From Cryptomeria japonica (lineage: Eukaryota > Streptophyta > Pinopsida > Cupressales > Cupressaceae): a stretch of 64,000 nucleotides of DNA. The notes beneath the pieces were generated by a model that saw only the letters and a program-made list of their open reading frames with translations, was not told where the DNA came from and made no database searches. Position 1 is the first letter of the stretch, and each line of letters begins with the position of its first letter. Location of the stretch: positions 665,242,352-665,306,351 of the forward strand of contig NC_081412.1 of assembly GCF_030272615.1 (NCBI RefSeq), given 5' to 3'. Shown piece after piece: positions 61,916 through 64,000 of the stretch. Made by a program: the position numbers and the translations under genes.

Positions 61916-63508
61916 ATGTATAAAAGGGATGCACCAAAGCTGAACAAGTCAAGTTTCTCCACATGGCAGAAAAGGATGAAGCTGCATTTATTAGGAATTG
62001 GAGAATATGCAACATATTATTTGGAAAATGATTACATACCACCAAGCACCAACCCGATGACCTTGGAAGAGATAAAGGCAAAGCAAGAACATATTCAAGC
62101 TATGATTGAAATAACATCAGCATTGACTGACTCAGAGTTTAATGATCTCGAAGGCTGCAATGATGCAAAAGCAATATGGACCAAGCTCATATATGTGTAT
62201 GGTGGTGATGAACATGTTCAAAGAGAAAAAGTAGATAGTCTAAGAGGACAACTTGAATCCATGAGAATGAATGAAGGTGAGAACATAACCCAATACAATA
62301 CAAGGTTAAAGGAGATTGTCAATCAAATCAAAGCAGCAGGAGGAACTATTGAAGAAAAGGATGTAACAAGTAAGTTGTTGAGGACCCTTCTACCTGCTTA
62401 TGCCATTCGAGTCTCTGCAACCAATGAACTAAGGTCTATACCAAACATGTCAGTTTCTTTGGATGCTACTATTGGTAAGCTACATGCATTTGAGTTAAGT
62501 AATTTTTATAACAATAGGTCTTCGGTAAATAAAGTAGAATCTGCATTCAATTCTTTTCATATTGGTGAATCTGATGATTACAATGATAGAATGAGTAAGT
62601 ACTCTGAAGGGAATCACAATGGAGCAAGTGAAAGATTTCATAAGAACATGGAAGAAGTGCACAAACTATATGAGGAAATCAAAAAGAAAGAAGAGTTTGA
62701 AGCATTATTAGCCAGAAGGTTACCGAGAGGAAAAGGTAAGTATAAAGGAAAGCTACCTTTAAAATGTTTCAATTGTGATAAAATAGGACATATGGCTTCT
62801 AACTGTCCTGACAAAGAATCTAGTGAAAAGAGAGAATACCGAGGTAATAGGCAGAAAGACAACCAATACATAGGACACTGAGACTTCAGAATGAAAGACA
62901 GAAAGACATGCCTAGTAGCTGATGAGGAATCCAATGACGATAAATCTGATGAAACTGATACAGAGGAAGTTGTTTATCTGGCTATTAAAGATGGATCATA
63001 TGAAAAAAGGTATGAATAAAAAGCCCTAATATCTCACATAAATAATAATGATTCTTGGATCATAGACAGTGGATGCTCACATCACATGACAGGTGATAAA
63101 CACAAGTTTGTTAAATTAGAAGATTATGATGGAGGCTATGTAAGATTTGGTAATGATGCACCATGTCCGATAAAAGGTAAAGGCTCTATCACACTTCTTG
63201 ACAATGCTAAATGTGATGATGTATATGGGGTTGAAGATTTGAAATATAATTTGTTGTGTAGCATAGCTAAACAATACAGGATACTGAATAGAATTTCAAA
63301 AAGGAATTGTCAAAGTTCATGACAAGCATGGAAAGTTAGCTACTACTGGAACACAAAAAAAAAGGTAATACATTTCATCTTGACTCAACTCGGAACAAGT
63401 GTCTTTATGCAAAGATAGATGATACCTGGTTATGGCATAAAAGGTTTTGTCATGTAAATTTTGATAATCTGATCGAAATAAGTAAGAACCACCGAGTAAG
63501 AGGTCTAC
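61916..63508 (+). pseudogene. copia-2 gag-protease-pre-integrase
   Basis: An intact 321-codon gag frame (61916-62881) with a UBN2-type capsid (FSTWQKRMKLHLLGIG; CNDAKAIWTKLIYVYGG; QYNTRLKEIVNQI) and a CX2CX4HX4C knuckle at residues 284-297 (CFNCDKIGHMASNC). After TGA 62879 the same frame continues with an acidic linker, TAA near 63017, and protease WIIDSGCSHHMTG (Asp-Ser-Gly at 63065-63073). After frame changes past 63280, gag-pre-integrase WLWHKRFCHVNFDNLI appears at about 63430-63480. Coding stops abruptly in the next line. In plus orientation; products would form the particle and process the polyprotein. Confidence 0.9.
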
Positions 63509-64000
63509 TGAGAGGGGAGGGGTGAATCAGTACTTCAATACCTTTTAACAACAATATCTTTACTATTATGCATAAACCAAAAACTACTGCAACATAACAT
63601 AAAGCTAAAACAAATAGATAACAATCATACATGATTTACTCCATAACACATATATTTTGGTTACGCAGAAACTCTTGGTTAGAGAGAAAAATTGTGGTGG
63701 GGATGGCACCCACAACTTCACTACTACAATAATAAAGAGTGCTCAGTTAGAGCTACATGTTTAGCTATTTCTAATAGCTTACCCTGTTAGGAGTATCAAG
63801 ATCTTTAGATCTACCTTGCTAAAGGATTTTACAACACTTATTCTAAATGATGCACCTGGTTAAAGGCTTTACAATTTATAGACTTTGTTAGTCTTTTACC
63901 CTATTAAAGGTTTCTCTTACAACTTCAAAATATTACAATAAAATCTTTACAAATATCTGCAACTTTACTTCTAAAATGTTATAGCAGATTCTATATGGTC
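63509..64000 (-). mobile_element. inverted copia LTR fragment related to copia-2
   Basis: The complement reads ATAGAATCTGCTATAACATTTTAG ... CTGATTCACCCCTCCCCTCTCAG and is colinear with 61321-61820 of copia-2, but clearly diverged. An oppositely oriented element or solo LTR inserted into copia-2 integrase; its other end is outside the window. Confidence 0.75.

Larger units (their letters stand above)
60400..63508 (+). mobile_element. copia-2: Ty1-copia element, broken at its 3' side
   Basis: 5' LTR from TGTTGATATTC (60400) to about 61820 (ends near CCCCCTCTCA), a primer-binding-like TTGGCATCAGAAC at 61833, then gag and protease/pre-integrase in plus orientation. Coding stops at the integrase N-terminus (63508), where inverted LTR-like sequence begins. 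No 3' LTR in the window. Confidence 0.85.

Overview
The window is an intergenic stretch of a large, repeat-packed plant nuclear genome. It holds plant L1-type LINEs with a DUF4283-like ORF1, Ty1-copia and long-LTR elements, and no intact host gene, rRNA or tRNA. The TE types and the amount of decayed, nested insertion fit a big-genome seed plant, perhaps a gymnosperm. That is inference; no species marker is present.

Layout. 1-1267: GCGAG-rich degenerate repeat; a related copy lies at 14664-15250. 1761-3050 plus 10771-12664: one unrecognised coiled-coil ORF, split by LINE-1 (3062-10767, minus strand), which has a 14-bp target-site duplication (TSD). LINE-1 carries three overlapping ORFs: ORF1, ORF2 (endonuclease, RT, RNase H) and an unusual ORF3. 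15272-16012: minisatellite and TA-rich microsatellite.

16013-51542 is best read as one element of a long-LTR family (LTR about 4.4 kb, TG...CA ends, family L), blown apart by later insertions. These are a 5.6-kb terminal-inverted-repeat (TIR) element full of simple and palindromic satellite DNA (17874-23496); LINE-2 (about 24235-38930, minus), which itself contains an 8.5-kb non-autonomous LTR element (28357-36904, minus, called LARD below); and a solo LTR of the same family (41466-45909) with a perfect 5-bp TSD. Another family-L LTR starts at 51969 and is split by copia-1 (52586-58884, minus). Copia-2 (plus, from 60400) follows, broken at about 63508 by an inverted LTR related to its own.

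Main points. (1) LINE-1 ORF1/ORF2 overlap as ATGA, and ORF2/ORF3 overlap by 11 nt, suggesting coupled translation of three cistrons; LINE-2 independently shows the same ATGA junction. (2) LINE-1 ORF2 has kept one frame over 1393 codons but has eleven internal stops, all TAG and mostly in CTAG, as expected from CHG-methylation deamination. (3) Family-L LTR copies carry a GC-rich hairpin cassette at the same place but with unrelated sequence in different copies. (4) The TIR element is organised almost symmetrically around a 2.5-kb palindromic satellite.
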